Assembly: GCF_007827815.1 (NCBI RefSeq) | Contig: NZ_VITH01000002.1 | Coordinates: forward strand, 496,001-560,000 | Reading direction: 5' to 3' | Origin: Azospirillum brasilense | GTDB taxonomy: Bacteria; Pseudomonadota; Alphaproteobacteria; Azospirillales; Azospirillaceae | Length of the DNA stretch: 64,000 bases | Shown: positions 40,519-48,508 of the stretch, in pieces | Layout of the letters: each line of letters begins with the position of its first letter | Position numbering within the stretch: the stretch's first letter is position 1 | The notes under the pieces: generated by a model | Database searches by the model: none | Seen by the model: the letters and a program-made list of their open reading frames with translations, nothing else | Told to the model about the DNA's origin: nothing | Made by a program: the position numbers and the translations under genes

Positions 40519-41427
40519 TCAGTCGGGCCAGCGCCGGTGCAGCCAGAGCCATTCGGCGGGGCGCTCGCGAATCCATTGCTCCAACAGGGCGTTCAGGCGC
40601 TCCATCAAAATCCGCACATCAGCGTTGCGGTCGCCGCTGTTCGGCGGCTCCACCGGCGGCAGGACGGTGATGCGGAAGCGCGCGCCGTCCAGCCGCTCGG
40701 TCCGCGCCGGCACCAGCGGGATGCCCAGCCGCAGGGCGAGCTGCGCCGCCGCCGGTGCGGTCATGGCGTCGCGCCCGAAGAAGGGGACCGGCATGCCGTC
40801 GTTCAGCTTCTGGTCGATCAGCATGCCGACATGGCCGCCCTTGGTCAGCACGCGGATCAGCGTGCGGGCGCCCTCCGAGCCCTTGGGAATCTGCGTGCCG
40901 GAGGCGGCGCCGCGCAGCTTGGTCAGCAGGGCGTCGACATAGGGGTTGTTGGGCGCGCGGTAGACCAGACCCAGCTCCACGCCCATCTTGCGCGCGGTCA
41001 CGGACTGGACCTCCCAGTTGGCGAAATGGCCCGAGACGAGGATGCCGGCCTTGCCGTCCTCGCGCAGGGCGTCGATGCGCTCCGCCCCGATCACCTCGGT
41101 CCGCCCGCCGGGGCCGTAGGCGCCGATGGCGTCGAGGTGCGGGTACTCGGCGATGACGCGGCCCAGATTGTCCCACATGCCGAGGATGATCGCGTCGATC
41201 TCCGCGGGGGATTTCTCGGGGAAGGCGCGCTCCAGGTTGCGGCGGGCGGTGCGGGTGCCGCGCAGGCGTGGGCCGACGGTCCGCCCGATCCAGCCGCCGA
41301 GCGCCGAGGCGCGGTCGAGGGGAAGGGCGCGGAACAGCCCGCAGAAGCCGTGGACAAGGACGGCCTCCAGCGGGTAGGCGACCCGGCGGGTCAGCCAGGA
41401 CGCCAGGGGGCCGCGCGGCTTAGCCAT
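40519..41427 (-). CDS. lpxL: Lysophospholipid/lipid A acyltransferase (LpxL/HtrB-type)
   Basis: This is a 302-residue member of the LpxL/LpxM family, which adds secondary acyl chains to Kdo2-lipid A or its precursors at the inner membrane. The catalytic HxxxxE is in VSGHFANWE (about residue 130). Further landmarks are RAPNNPYVDAL and VGMLIDQKLNDGMPVPFFGR. It overlaps the end of lpxK by eight bases, forming lpxL-lpxK-waaA on the minus strand in the order waaA, lpxK, lpxL of transcription. Confidence 0.92.
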   Translation of the reverse strand: MAKPRGPLASWLTRRVAYPLEAVLVHGFCGLFRALPLDRASALGGWIGRTVGPRLRGTRTARRNLERAFPEKSPAEIDAIILGMWDNLGRVIAEYPHLDAIGAYGPGGRTEVIGAERIDALREDGKAGILVSGHFANWEVQSVTARKMGVELGLVYRAPNNPYVDALLTKLRGAASGTQIPKGSEGARTLIRVLTKGGHVGMLIDQKLNDGMPVPFFGRDAMTAPAAAQLALRLGIPLVPARTERLDGARFRITVLPPVEPPNSGDRNADVRILMERLNALLEQWIRERPAEWLWLHRRWPD

Positions 41428-42430
41428 GGGAAACTCCAGTCGGAAGCGCCGTCAGAAGAGGGGCGAGCAGGCGGTCGAGGGCGGCGGGCTCCTGCCAGAC
41501 GGCGCGCACCGGCACCGCCCGGACCAGGGCGCGCAGAGGCTCCGGCAGGCGGACGATGTCCTTCACCGTGGTGACCGGCAGGGCGCCCAGCGCGTTGGCG
41601 CGGTCGACCAGGGCCATCACCTCCTCGGGGCGGTAGGGGTGGTGATCGGCGAAGGCGGCTCGCTCCACCACGTGGGCGCCCAGCGCCTCCAGCGTCGCGA
41701 AGAATTTTTCGGGACGCCCGATGCCGGCGAAGGCGAGGACCGTCCGTCCGGCCAGGGCGCGCGCCTCCCCGACCGGTTCCAGCCGGGCGTGCAGGACGGG
41801 CAGGGCACCGGCGATGCGGCGCTCCACCCCGGCGCGGTCCTCGCCCAACACCACGACCGCCCCGGCGCGCGACAGGCCGCGCTCGACCGGCTCGCGCAGG
41901 GGGCCGGCGGGGATGAGATGGCCGTTGCCGAACCCCACCGCACCGTCCACCACGATCAGCGACAGGTCCTTGGCGAGGCCGGGATTCTGGAAGCCGTCGT
42001 CCATCACCAGGACGGCGGCGCCGGCGGCGGCCGCCGCCCGCGCCCCGGCGGCGCGGTCGCGCGCCACCCAGCAGGGGCCGTGGGCGGCCAGCAGCAGCGC
42101 CTCGTCGCCCACCGCGGCGGAGTCATGGCTGCCGAGGTCGACGGTCAGCGGGCCGCGCTCCCGCCCGCCATGACCGCGCGTGAGGAAGGCGGGGGCGAGG
42201 CCGCGGGCGCGCAGGGCCTCGGCGAGCGCGATGCAGACCGGCGTCTTGCCAGCCCCGCCCGCCACCAGATTGCCGACGCAGACCACCGGGGCGGCGGCGC
42301 GTTCCGGCTGTCCCGCCGCCATGCGCAGCCGTCCGGCCAGCCCGTAGAGCGCGCCCAGCGGGGCGAGCGCCCAGCCCAACGCCGCTCCGGCGGCTCCGCC
42401 GGACCCGTACCAGAATCGGGGCGTCCTCAT
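41420..42430 (-). CDS. lpxK: Tetraacyldisaccharide 4'-kinase
   Basis: LpxK phosphorylates the 4'-position of the lipid A disaccharide. The 336-residue protein has the P-loop VGNLVAGGAGKTP (about residues 50-62), RGHGGRERG, the catalytic DDGFQN and PAGPLREP. ATG 42430 overlaps the waaA stop by four bases. The long upstream opening to 42661 is a shadow of waaA. Confidence 0.97.
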   Translation of the reverse strand: MRTPRFWYGSGGAAGAALGWALAPLGALYGLAGRLRMAAGQPERAAAPVVCVGNLVAGGAGKTPVCIALAEALRARGLAPAFLTRGHGGRERGPLTVDLGSHDSAAVGDEALLLAAHGPCWVARDRAAGARAAAAAGAAVLVMDDGFQNPGLAKDLSLIVVDGAVGFGNGHLIPAGPLREPVERGLSRAGAVVVLGEDRAGVERRIAGALPVLHARLEPVGEARALAGRTVLAFAGIGRPEKFFATLEALGAHVVERAAFADHHPYRPEEVMALVDRANALGALPVTTVKDIVRLPEPLRALVRAVPVRAVWQEPAALDRLLAPLLTALPTGVSHG

Positions 42431-43710
42431 GCCGCGGGCCGGACGCGTCCGGCGCCGAGGACGGGGGCGAGTGCCACCAGCGCGCGGTCGACGATCCGCC
42501 GGTTGCCTTCGGTCACCGCGGCGGCGCCGGCGGCGACGCGGGCGCGGGCGTCCTCGTCGGCCAGCAGGCGCCCGACCGTGTCGGGCAGCGCCTCCGCATC
42601 GGCGACCGGCAGGGCGCCTCCGGCGGCTTCGAGCTGGGCGGTGATCTCGGCGAAATTCCACATGTGCGGGCCGTACAGCACGGCGCAGCCGAGCAGCGCC
42701 GGCTCCACCGGGTTCTGGCCGCCGTGCGGCACGAAGGAACCGCCCATGCAGACCACCGGGGCCAGCCGGTAGAACAGCCCCATCTCGCCCATCGTGTCGG
42801 CGATGTGCACGGCGTCGGCGGCGGCGGGCAGGGCGTCCTCGCTGCGCCGCGAGACGGTCAGGCCGCGCCCGCGCAGCAGCGCCGCGATGTCGGAGCCGCG
42901 GTGGGCGTGGCGGGGGATCAACAGGGTCAGCAGGCCGGGCAGGCGCTCGGCCAGCGCGTCATGCACCGCGGCGGCCAACTCGTCCTCGCCGGGATGGGTG
43001 CTGGCGAGCAGCCAGACCGGGCGTCCGGCGCAGGCCGCGCGCAGGGCCGCCAGGGCCGTGGGGTCGGCGGGCGGCGGCTCGGCGGAGAATTTCAGGTTGC
43101 CGACGCTGACGACGCCCCGGGCGCCGAGACGGCGCAGCCGGTCGGCGTCCTCCTCCGACTGGGCCAGCGTGACCTGGAAGGTGGAGAGCAGCGGCGTGAT
43201 CAGGCCCGACGCGCAGCGCCAGCGGTTGAAGGAGCGCTCCGACATGCGCGCGTTGACCAGCGCCGCCGGGATGCCGCGCGCCCGCACGGCGCCGAGCAGG
43301 TTGGGCCAGATCTCCGATTCCGTCCACAGCACCAGGTCGGGGCGCCAATGGTCGAGAAAACGGTCCACCGCGCCCGGCAGGTCCACCGGCACATACTGGT
43401 GAAAGGCGCGCTCCGGCAGGCGGCGGGCCATCAGCTCCGCCGAGGTGACCGTGCCGGTGGTCATCAGGACCGTCAGGTCCGGCGCCGCGTCGAGCAGGCG
43501 GTCGATGAGGACGAGGACCGAGTTGGCTTCCCCCACGCTGGCCGCGTGAATCCAGGCGAGCCGTCCGGGCGGGCGCGGCCGCGCGGCCGTGCCGAAGCGT
43601 TCCTCCCGGCGGGCGGAGTCCTCCTTGCCGGCGGCCAGCCGCCGGTCGAGATACAGACGAACCGCCGGCCCGGCGAGGGTCGTCAGGCCGCGGTAGAGTG
43701 ACTGAAGCAT
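42427..43710 (-). CDS. waaA: Kdo transferase
   Basis: WaaA (KdtA) adds Kdo to the lipid A precursor at the cytoplasmic face of the inner membrane. It has 427 residues. N-terminal AWIHAASVGEANS contains the catalytic Glu, then VLWTESEIWPNLL, NARMSERSFNRW, and the GT-B C-terminal segment VCMGGSFVPHGGQNPVEPAL with AVLYGPHMWNF. ATG 43710 (MLQSLYRGLTTLAGP) matches the family. It is the first gene of the waaA-lpxK-lpxL set. The 286-bp spacer to 43996 has no convincing gene. Confidence 0.96.
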   Translation of the reverse strand: MLQSLYRGLTTLAGPAVRLYLDRRLAAGKEDSARREERFGTAARPRPPGRLAWIHAASVGEANSVLVLIDRLLDAAPDLTVLMTTGTVTSAELMARRLPERAFHQYVPVDLPGAVDRFLDHWRPDLVLWTESEIWPNLLGAVRARGIPAALVNARMSERSFNRWRCASGLITPLLSTFQVTLAQSEEDADRLRRLGARGVVSVGNLKFSAEPPPADPTALAALRAACAGRPVWLLASTHPGEDELAAAVHDALAERLPGLLTLLIPRHAHRGSDIAALLRGRGLTVSRRSEDALPAAADAVHIADTMGEMGLFYRLAPVVCMGGSFVPHGGQNPVEPALLGCAVLYGPHMWNFAEITAQLEAAGGALPVADAEALPDTVGRLLADEDARARVAAGAAAVTEGNRRIVDRALVALAPVLGAGRVRPAA

Positions 43711-43996
43711 GCGGGTCGAAACGCCATCCGACAAAACCAACGCGGCCAAGTTTCCCGGCCGCGGTCCCCACCACTTTAGCACGGGGGGCTGTGGCAGAGG
43801 TAAGCCTTTGCGCTCGTGCCTGCCGGAAGGCTGACGGCCGTATGGGGCTCGCTCGCATACTAGGGTATGACGATTTTGCGACCCCTTATGATAATTTTGA
43901 AGCAATCCGCTGCTATCCTGATGGCGTAGAAACGTTGGCAGTTTCGAGGAAGGCGGGCAACGCGCCGGCCTCCAACATTTCAGGATGATAACGATC

Positions 43997-45352
43997 ATGG
44001 CGGGCGTACAGGAACGTGACGGCCAGGAAAACCGGCTCCGGGCCTTCAGCATCACCGAAGCGGACATCGCGCGTCTGCGCGCCAACAGGGACTTCGCCCA
44101 GCACCGCCTCCCCCGGCTGCTGGAGCAGTGGCACGGCGCCTTCGCGGCCTGGCCGGAGATCCGCGACGCCCTGACCCTGCCGGACGTGCACGCCGCGCGC
44201 GTTGCCCACTGGAGCCGCGTGGTCGCGGGCGACCTGGGGCCGGGCTTCCTGGAATCCGCCCACCGGCTGGCCAAGGCCTTCTATGACCACGGTGTGCCGG
44301 GCTATGCGGTGGCCATCTGCCATCACACGGTGTCCAGCGGCATCGTCCGCGAGTTGGGGCTCGACGCGGCGGCCGGTCAGCGGTCGCTGTTCGGAGCGAA
44401 GAAGGCGGCGGAGGCGGCGGCGCTGCGCGACACGCTGGGACGCGTCGCCTGGCTCGACCTCGAAGTGCTGCTGGAGACCTACGCGGCGGCCGAGCAGGAG
44501 AGCAAGCGCGCCATCCTGAGCCAGGTCGCCGACAGCCTGGAGGGCAGCGTCCGCGGCATCGCCGACAACACGGTGGCCGCGTCGGACGAGATGAAGGGCA
44601 ACGCCCAGCGGATGGCGCAGATCGCCGCCACCACCAACCGCCAGTCGCTCGCCGTCGCCGCCGCCGCCGAGCAGGCGTCCGCCAATGTGCAGACGGTCGC
44701 CGCCGCGTCGGAGCAGCTCTCCAGCTCGATCGCCGAGATCAGCCGTCAGGTCGCCCAGTCCTCGCAGATCGCCCGCGGCGCCGTGGCCGAGGCGGAGCGG
44801 ACCAACGCCACGGTGAACGGGCTGGTCGACGCCGCGCAGAGGATCGGCGCGGTCCTCCAGCTCATCAACAGCATCGCCGGACAGACCAACCTGCTGGCGC
44901 TCAACGCGACCATCGAGGCGGCCCGCGCCGGCGAGGCCGGCAAGGGTTTCGCGGTCGTGGCGCAGGAGGTCAAGAACCTCGCCAACCAGACGGCCAAGGC
45001 GACGGAGGACATCTCCGCCCAGATCGTCAGCATCCAGGAGGTGGCGCGCGGTTCCGCCGAGGCGCTGAGCGGCATCGGCGCGACCATCGGCAGCATCAAC
45101 GACATCGTCATCACCGTCTCCGCCGCGGTGGACCAGCAGACCGCCGCCACCCAGGAGATCGCCCGCAACGTCCAGGAGGCCGCCCGCGGCACCCGCAGCG
45201 TGACCGACACCATCGGGGCGGTGACCAGCGGGGCGGCCGAGACCGGCAGCCTCGCCGAGGAGGTGCTGGGCGCCGCCGGCAACCTGCACCGCGAGTCCGA
45301 CCGCCTGCGCGAGAGCGTCAACCTGTTCATGCAGCGCATCCGCGCCGCGTGA
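43997..45352 (+). CDS. Soluble chemoreceptor with protoglobin-like sensor domain
   Basis: This is a 451-residue cytoplasmic receptor without membrane segments or HAMP. Residues 15-175 resemble the globin-coupled sensor (protoglobin) fold, with a typical opening [17 protein letters not shown] and the [20 protein letters not shown] helix. The signalling domain (about 190-451) carries [20 protein letters not shown]. In aligned aerotaxis globins the heme-binding His lies before a GLEPxWY motif. Here the matching helix reads [20 protein letters not shown], where Phe seems to take that position, so heme binding is doubtful. ATG 43997 is preferred over 43985 because an AGGA lies at a usable distance. 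Confidence 0.88.
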   Translation: MAGVQERDGQENRLRAFSITEADIARLRANRDFAQHRLPRLLEQWHGAFAAWPEIRDALTLPDVHAARVAHWSRVVAGDLGPGFLESAHRLAKAFYDHGVPGYAVAICHHTVSSGIVRELGLDAAAGQRSLFGAKKAAEAAALRDTLGRVAWLDLEVLLETYAAAEQESKRAILSQVADSLEGSVRGIADNTVAASDEMKGNAQRMAQIAATTNRQSLAVAAAAEQASANVQTVAAASEQLSSSIAEISRQVAQSSQIARGAVAEAERTNATVNGLVDAAQRIGAVLQLINSIAGQTNLLALNATIEAARAGEAGKGFAVVAQEVKNLANQTAKATEDISAQIVSIQEVARGSAEALSGIGATIGSINDIVITVSAAVDQQTAATQEIARNVQEAARGTRSVTDTIGAVTSGAAETGSLAEEVLGAAGNLHRESDRLRESVNLFMQRIRAA

Positions 45353-45358
45353 CCGGAT

Positions 45359-45396
45359 GGAACCGGGCCGTCCGCGCGCCGGTCCGGCCCGGTTCC
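45359..45396. terminator. Strong hairpin between convergent genes
   Basis: GGAACCGGGCC (45359-45369) pairs perfectly with 45386-45396. It has no T-run, and the position between convergent stop codons supports a bidirectional terminator or barrier. Confidence 0.55.
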
Positions 45397-45400
45397 GGTC

Positions 45401-46399
45401 TCAGGTGAAGGGGCGCAGGTTCGCCAGGAACTGCTCGGCGGAGCGCCGCCAGGAGAAGTTCAGGGCGTAATCCCGGCACTGCTCCGGCGGGATGCTCAGG
45501 GCGCGCTCGATCGCTCCCTTCAGGTCCTCGTCGAGACAGCCGGCACCGGAGCCGTCGACCACGTCCAGGGGGCCGGGCACCGGATATGCGGCCACCGGCA
45601 CGCCCGAGGCCAGCGCCTCCAGCAGCACCAGACCGAAAGTGTCGGTGCGCGACGGAAAGACGAAGACGTCCGCCGCCGCGTAATGCTCGGCCAGCTCCTC
45701 GCCGTGGCGGGCGCCGGCCCAATGGACCTCCGGGTACTTTTGCTGAAGCTCCGCGCGGGCCGGGCCGTCGCCGACCACCACCTTGCTCCCCGGCAGGTCG
45801 AGCCGGAGGAAATCCTCCAGGTTCTTTTCCACCGCCACGCGCCCGACATAGAGGGCGATGGGGCGGGGCAGCGCCAGGAAGCCCTTGGCGCGGGGGCGGA
45901 ACAGCGCGGTGTCGACGCCGCGCGTCCAGCGCCGGATGTTGGTGAAGCCGCGGGCGGCGAGGTCGCTCTCGATGGACGGGGTCGCCACCATCACCGCCGA
46001 GGACGGCCTGTGGAAGCGGCGCACCACCGCATAGCTGAGGGCCAGCGGCACCGGCGCCCGGTCGCGCACATATTCGGGAAAGCGCGTGTGGTAGGCGGTG
46101 GTGAAGGGCCGGCCGTGGTGGAGGCAGTAGCGCCGGGCGGCGAAGCCCAGCGGCCCTTCGGTGGCGATGTGGATGCAGTCGGGGCGCAGCGCGTCGATCA
46201 TCGCCGCCAGCCGCCGCCCCGCGCCCAGCGCCAGCCGGATCTCCGGGTAGGTGGGCATGGGCACCGTGCGGAAGCGGTCGGGGCCGATCACCTCCACCCG
46301 GTGGCCCATGGCCTCCAATTCCGAACGGACGGTGCCGATGGTGCGCACCACGCCGTTGACCTGGGGCAGCCAGGCGTCGGAGACGATCAGGATGTTCAC
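45401..46399 (-). CDS. GT4 glycosyltransferase, Agt/SqdX-like (glycolipid synthesis)
   Basis: This is a 332-residue GT-B glycosyltransferase. N-terminal ILIVSDAWLPQVNGVVRTIG, then IHIATEGPLGFAARRYC and TAYHTRFPEYVRDRA. The C-terminal domain has ALYVGRVAVEKNLEDFL and PSRTDTFGLVLLEALASGVP. These are hallmarks of the group with SqdX and the Agrobacterium Agt enzyme, which glycosylate diacylglycerol. Translation starts at GTG 46399 inside the stop of the upstream gene (GTGA overlap). With the metallophosphoesterase it forms a two-gene operon that resembles the plcP-agt lipid-remodelling pair used under phosphate limitation. Confidence 0.85.
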   Translation of the reverse strand: MNILIVSDAWLPQVNGVVRTIGTVRSELEAMGHRVEVIGPDRFRTVPMPTYPEIRLALGAGRRLAAMIDALRPDCIHIATEGPLGFAARRYCLHHGRPFTTAYHTRFPEYVRDRAPVPLALSYAVVRRFHRPSSAVMVATPSIESDLAARGFTNIRRWTRGVDTALFRPRAKGFLALPRPIALYVGRVAVEKNLEDFLRLDLPGSKVVVGDGPARAELQQKYPEVHWAGARHGEELAEHYAAADVFVFPSRTDTFGLVLLEALASGVPVAAYPVPGPLDVVDGSGAGCLDEDLKGAIERALSIPPEQCRDYALNFSWRRSAEQFLANLRPFT

Positions 46400-47223
46400 G
46401 CCGCCTTCACAGTCTCCGGCTTCTCCTTGGCCGGGATGCGGGCGGGCAGCGTCGTGGCGGCGCGCCGGCGGATGTCCGCCGCCCAATCGATGATCTCCAG
46501 CCGGCCGCAGGGGTGCTCGACCAAGGCGGTGCAGGACTCGACCCAGTCGCCGTCGTTGCAATAGAGGATTCCTTCCATGTCGCGGATTTCCGCGGTGTGG
46601 ATGTGGCCGCAGACGACCCCGTCCACCTTGCGGCGCCGGGCCTCGTCGCCCAGCGCGGTCTCGTAGTTGCCGATGAACTCGACCGCCGTCTTCGTCTTGT
46701 GCTTCAGGAAGGCGGACAGCGACCAGTAGGGGAAGCCCAGCTTGCGGCGGACCCAGTTGAACAGCGTGTTGACCTGGAGCAGGACCACGTAGGCGTTGTC
46801 GCCGATGAAGGCCAGCCAGCGCGCGTACTTCACCACCACGTCGAAGCGGTCGCCATGGGTGACCAGAAGCTGCCTGCCGTCGGCGGTGACGTGGATCATC
46901 TCCTCGACGACCTGGACGCCGCCGAACTGCAGGCCGGCGTAGTCGCGGGCGGCCTCGTCGTGGTTGCCGGGGATGTAATAGACCTGCACGCCCTTGCGCG
47001 CCCGGCGCAGGATCTTCTGCACCACGTCGTTGTGCGCCTGCGGCCAGTACCAGGTCTTGCGCAGCCGCCAGCCGTCCACGATGTCGCCGACGAGATAGAG
47101 ATGGTCGGACTCGTTGTGCTTCAGGAAATCGAGAAGATACTCCGCCTTGCATCCCCGCGTGCCCAGATGGACGTCGGAGATCCAGATGCTGCGGTACTGC
47201 TTGACGTCGCGTGATGCGCTCAT
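46396..47223 (-). CDS. plcP: Metallophosphoesterase, PlcP-like phospholipase C (annotated elsewhere as LpxH-like)
   Basis: This is a 275-residue calcineurin-type phosphoesterase. Metal motifs: SIWISDVHLGTRGCKAEYLL, LVGDIVDGW, IPGNHDEAARDYAG, VTHGDRFD, CGHIHTAEI. Sequence layout (ILYCNDGDWVESCTALVEHP near the end) matches the PlcP family, which in Sinorhizobium removes phosphate headgroups from phospholipids under P starvation, rather than true LpxH. Automated annotation often calls it UDP-2,3-diacylglucosamine diphosphatase. ATG 47223 with GGAG upstream was chosen. The frame is open to 47385. Coupling with the glycosyltransferase by a four-base overlap supports the PlcP reading. The function is inferred. 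Confidence 0.75.
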   Translation of the reverse strand: MSASRDVKQYRSIWISDVHLGTRGCKAEYLLDFLKHNESDHLYLVGDIVDGWRLRKTWYWPQAHNDVVQKILRRARKGVQVYYIPGNHDEAARDYAGLQFGGVQVVEEMIHVTADGRQLLVTHGDRFDVVVKYARWLAFIGDNAYVVLLQVNTLFNWVRRKLGFPYWSLSAFLKHKTKTAVEFIGNYETALGDEARRRKVDGVVCGHIHTAEIRDMEGILYCNDGDWVESCTALVEHPCGRLEIIDWAADIRRRAATTLPARIPAKEKPETVKAA

Positions 47224-47284
47224 ACCCCGCTCCATCGCCATGCCGGCAAGGGTTCGTTGAAACGTTTCCCGTATATCGGCGGGG

Positions 47285-47300
47285 CATTGTCTTGACAATG
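47285..47300. promoter_or_regulatory. Perfect 7+7 palindrome in the plcP leader
   Basis: CATTGTC-TT-GACAATG lies 62-77 bp before the plcP start. It is a candidate operator or RNA hairpin. Its regulator is unknown. Confidence 0.5.
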
Positions 47301-47326
47301 ATTTCGAGTGTCCGCATCTGTTGGGG

Positions 47327-47334
47327 AGTATAAT
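47327..47334. promoter_or_regulatory. Overlapping divergent -10 elements (plcP and lipid kinase)
   Basis: TATAAT on the plus strand (47329-47334) and TATACT on the minus strand (47327-47332) overlap. Both -35 regions are weak. Upstream of the minus-strand element is an 11-bp-spaced direct repeat, TTGCGCC/TTACGCC (about 47353-47371), an arrangement reminiscent of PhoB-type sites but with a different sequence. Confidence 0.4.
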
Positions 47335-47397
47335 TTCGATAAGACTTCTTGTTGGCGTAACAAAGGCGCAAGATGACTTTATCAAAACTGAAACGTG

Positions 47398-48360
47398 ATG
47401 GTCATATTAGGGGCTGGCGTGGCTGACGGGGCCGAATCGATGCCCGAGGCGTCCGGGCCGGCCGCGGCGCCCCGGCGGCGTCTTCTGGTCATCCACAACC
47501 CGGTGGCCGGCGCCCGGCGGGCGCGCCGTCTGGGTGCGGTGCTGGAACTGCTGGAGCAGCGCCACGGGGCGGCGGTGACGCTTCGGGCCACCGGCGGGCG
47601 GGGCGACGCGGAGGCGATGGCCCGCGCGGTGGCGCCCGGCGCCTTCGACGCGGTTATCGCGGCGGGTGGCGACGGCACCATCAACGAGGTGGTCAACGGG
47701 CTGGGCGCGCGCGGCGGTGGGGGCCCGGCGATTCCCTTGGGCATCGTGCCGCTGGGCACCGCCAACGTGCTCGCCCATGAGCTGGCCCTGCCGCTGGACG
47801 CGGAGGGCGCGGCGCGGGTGCTGGCGGAAGGGCGGCCGTTGCCGGTGCATCTGGGTGTGGCGAATGGCCGCACCTTTGCCATGATGGCCGGCGCCGGCCT
47901 CGACGCCCGCGTCGTCGAGCGGGTGGACCCGCGGCTGAAGCGGCTGATCGGCAAGGGCGCCTACGCGGTGGAAACGCTGGCCCGGATCGCCGCGGGCGGC
48001 GGCGGTCCCTATCGGGTGGCGGTGGACGGCGGGGAGCCGGTGGAGGTCGCCTCGGTGATCGTCGCCAAGGGGCACTTCTACGGAGGACGCTTCGTCTGCG
48101 CCCCCGACGCCCGGCTGGCCGACCCGTGGCTGCACGTCTGCCTGTTCCCGCGGTCGGGTCGGGGCAACGCCTTGCGCTACCTCTGGGGCGTCACCGCCGG
48201 CCGGCTGCCGCGATTCCCCGACTACCGCATCCTGCCGGCCCGGCGGGTGGTTGTCGAAGGTCCGGTGGGGGAGCCGGTGCAGGGCGACGGCGACGTGATC
48301 GCCCGCCTGCCGGTGGAGATCGCGCTGGCTCCCCGGATCTTGCCGGTGCTGGCGCTCTGA
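47398..48360 (+). CDS. Diacylglycerol kinase family lipid kinase
   Basis: This is a 320-residue DAGK-catalytic-domain protein (YegS/DgkB type). Motifs: LVIHNPVAGARRARRL, AAGGDGTINEVVNGL (nucleotide-binding, about residues 88-102) and VPLGTANVLAHELAL. It phosphorylates diacylglycerol or a related lipid. It is divergent from plcP-agt, whose products include diacylglycerol, so it could recycle that product into phosphatidic acid (inference). ATG 47398 is used. Residues 1-27 are not conserved, so a downstream start is possible. Confidence 0.9.
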   Translation: MVILGAGVADGAESMPEASGPAAAPRRRLLVIHNPVAGARRARRLGAVLELLEQRHGAAVTLRATGGRGDAEAMARAVAPGAFDAVIAAGGDGTINEVVNGLGARGGGGPAIPLGIVPLGTANVLAHELALPLDAEGAARVLAEGRPLPVHLGVANGRTFAMMAGAGLDARVVERVDPRLKRLIGKGAYAVETLARIAAGGGGPYRVAVDGGEPVEVASVIVAKGHFYGGRFVCAPDARLADPWLHVCLFPRSGRGNALRYLWGVTAGRLPRFPDYRILPARRVVVEGPVGEPVQGDGDVIARLPVEIALAPRILPVLAL

Positions 48361-48444
48361 ATGGTGTTTTAAGAGTCCGTTAAGGCGTCTCTTGGGAAAA
48401 TTACTTGGGAACATTCAATAATTACTTCGGTCTCTAAGGATTAA

Positions 48445-48489
48445 GGCCGGGCAGGCCGGGCAGGCCGGGCAGGCCGGGCAGGCCGGGCG
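48445..48489 (+). repeat. 9-bp tandem repeat (five copies) in the leader of the next gene
   Basis: Four exact copies of GGCCGGGCA and one ending in G lie between a possible promoter and the ribosome site of the 536-residue protein gene. The unit contains GGCC/CCGG palindromes. A weak GGAAC-N15-CGGTCT arrangement (about 48408-48433) precedes it. Confidence 0.95.
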
Positions 48490-48508
48490 GGACCGCAAGG
48501 GGGAAGTC

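Noticed and set aside
43698..43988. Plus-strand 96-residue ORF between waaA and the chemoreceptor
   Set aside because: It overlaps the start of waaA on the other strand, has no ribosome site or recognisable domain, and its composition looks random.
47353..47371. PhoB box upstream of plcP
   Set aside because: The 11-bp spacing of TTGCGCC/TTACGCC is suggestive, but the sequence does not match the CTGTCAT-type consensus.
48408..48433. Fourth EcfG-like promoter before the 536-residue protein gene
   Set aside because: GGAAC-N15-CGGTCT deviates at the most conserved -10 bases. It is noted only as weak.
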